From: Bacteroidales bacterium
GTDB taxonomy: Bacteria; Bacteroidota; Bacteroidia; Bacteroidales; Muribaculaceae
Length of the DNA: 6,118 nucleotides
Direction: 5' to 3'
Assembly: GCA_019420545.1 (NCBI GenBank)
Contig: JAHZGZ010000304.1
Coordinates: forward strand, 1 to 6,118
Below are positions 5,960-6,118 of this stretch, piece after piece. Below the pieces are notes generated by a model. It searched no databases. It saw only the letters and a program-made list of their open reading frames with translations, and was not told where the DNA came from. A program made the position numbers and the translations under genes. Numbering within the stretch: the first letter of the stretch is position 1; each line of letters begins with the position of its first letter.

Positions 5960-5975
5960 TTATTTTGTAAAATAA
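5960..5975. promoter_or_regulatory. Inverted repeat, possible operator
   Basis: TTATTTT (5960-5966) and AAAATAA (5969-5975) form a perfect 7-bp dyad around GT. It sits just upstream of the AraC -7 box, between the divergent promoters, where a regulator would bind. The sequence is AT-only apart from the centre, so chance is a real alternative. Confidence 0.25.
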
Positions 5976-6001
5976 GTAAATATGGTGCAAGATATTATGG
6001 C

Positions 6002-6009
6002 TAACTTTG
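6002..6009 (+). promoter_or_regulatory. -7 promoter box for the right-edge gene
   Basis: TAACTTTG matches TAnnTTTG exactly and points towards the ATG at 6081, giving a leader of about 65 nt. No obvious -33 TTTG is present at 19-21 nt upstream. Its divergent placement relative to the AraC promoter is typical of a regulator and target pair. Confidence 0.45.
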
Positions 6010-6031
6010 CGGCTGATTATCACCTATTACG

Positions 6032-6067
6032 CGTAAGAATTATTGAGACTTACGTATCATTTTTTTT
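6032..6067 (+). terminator. Weak hairpin and T-tract in the leader of the right-edge gene
   Basis: CGTAAG (6032-6037) pairs with CTTACG (6049-6054) around an 11-nt loop. A run of eight T (6060-6067) follows after a gap of five bases. It could be a leader attenuator, but the stem is short and the T-run is not adjacent, so it may be fortuitous. Confidence 0.2.
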
Positions 6068-6080
6068 GCAATAGAAATTT

Positions 6081-6118
6081 ATGGCAACCGAAGCGATACC
6101 TTTGTCCTCGAAACCGAG
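6081..6118 (+). CDS. Start of an unidentified plus-strand gene (partial, 12 codons)
   Basis: An ATG at 6081 opens MATEAIPLSSKP and runs off the window edge. Support is positional: a TAnnTTTG match about 70 bp upstream, an AT-rich leader, then a shift to GC-richer codon use as in the AraC gene. There is no Shine-Dalgarno, as is common in Bacteroidetes. Twelve residues are too few to identify the product. Divergent from the AraC gene, it could be that regulator's target. Confidence 0.4.
   Translation, partial: MATEAIPLSSKP

Overview
The window looks like a chromosomal accessory region of a gut-type Bacteroidales bacterium, possibly Muribaculaceae. The evidence is a BspA-type leucine-rich-repeat surface protein with Ig-like domains and a type IX secretion-like tail, several matches to the Bacteroidetes -7 promoter box TAnnTTTG, and little Shine-Dalgarno signal ahead of the genes. 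The species-level assignment is inference.

Layout from left to right. Positions 1-542 hold the start of an unrecognised, charged, low-complexity protein on the minus strand, cut by the window edge. Positions 543-883 have no gene. They hold a REP-pair repeat (copy 1), a second strong hairpin and a terminator-like hairpin. Positions 884-4266 hold a two-gene minus-strand operon: a small uracil-DNA-glycosylase-like protein, then, overlapping by ATGA, a 921-residue secreted BspA-type LRR protein. Positions 4267-5001 have no convincing gene. They hold a candidate highly structured minus-strand RNA of about 360 nt between a TAnnTTTG promoter match and a terminator-like hairpin just upstream of the operon, and then REP-pair copy 2. 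Positions 5002-5814 encode an AraC-family regulator on the minus strand. REP-pair copy 3 lies in its probable 5' leader. A divergent promoter region follows, then the first codons of a plus-strand gene at the right edge.

The operon is visibly more AT-rich than the AraC gene and the left-hand gene, and REP pairs lie on both sides of it, so it may be an acquired cassette. The strongest candidate for something undescribed is the structured RNA: a long wobble-rich stem, an H-type pseudoknot and a long-range 10-bp helix. Its 3' end can fold either as the pseudoknot or as an intrinsic terminator. It is either an independent small RNA or an attenuating leader of the operon. The second point of interest is the set of three REP-pair elements, whose arms keep pairing despite base differences.
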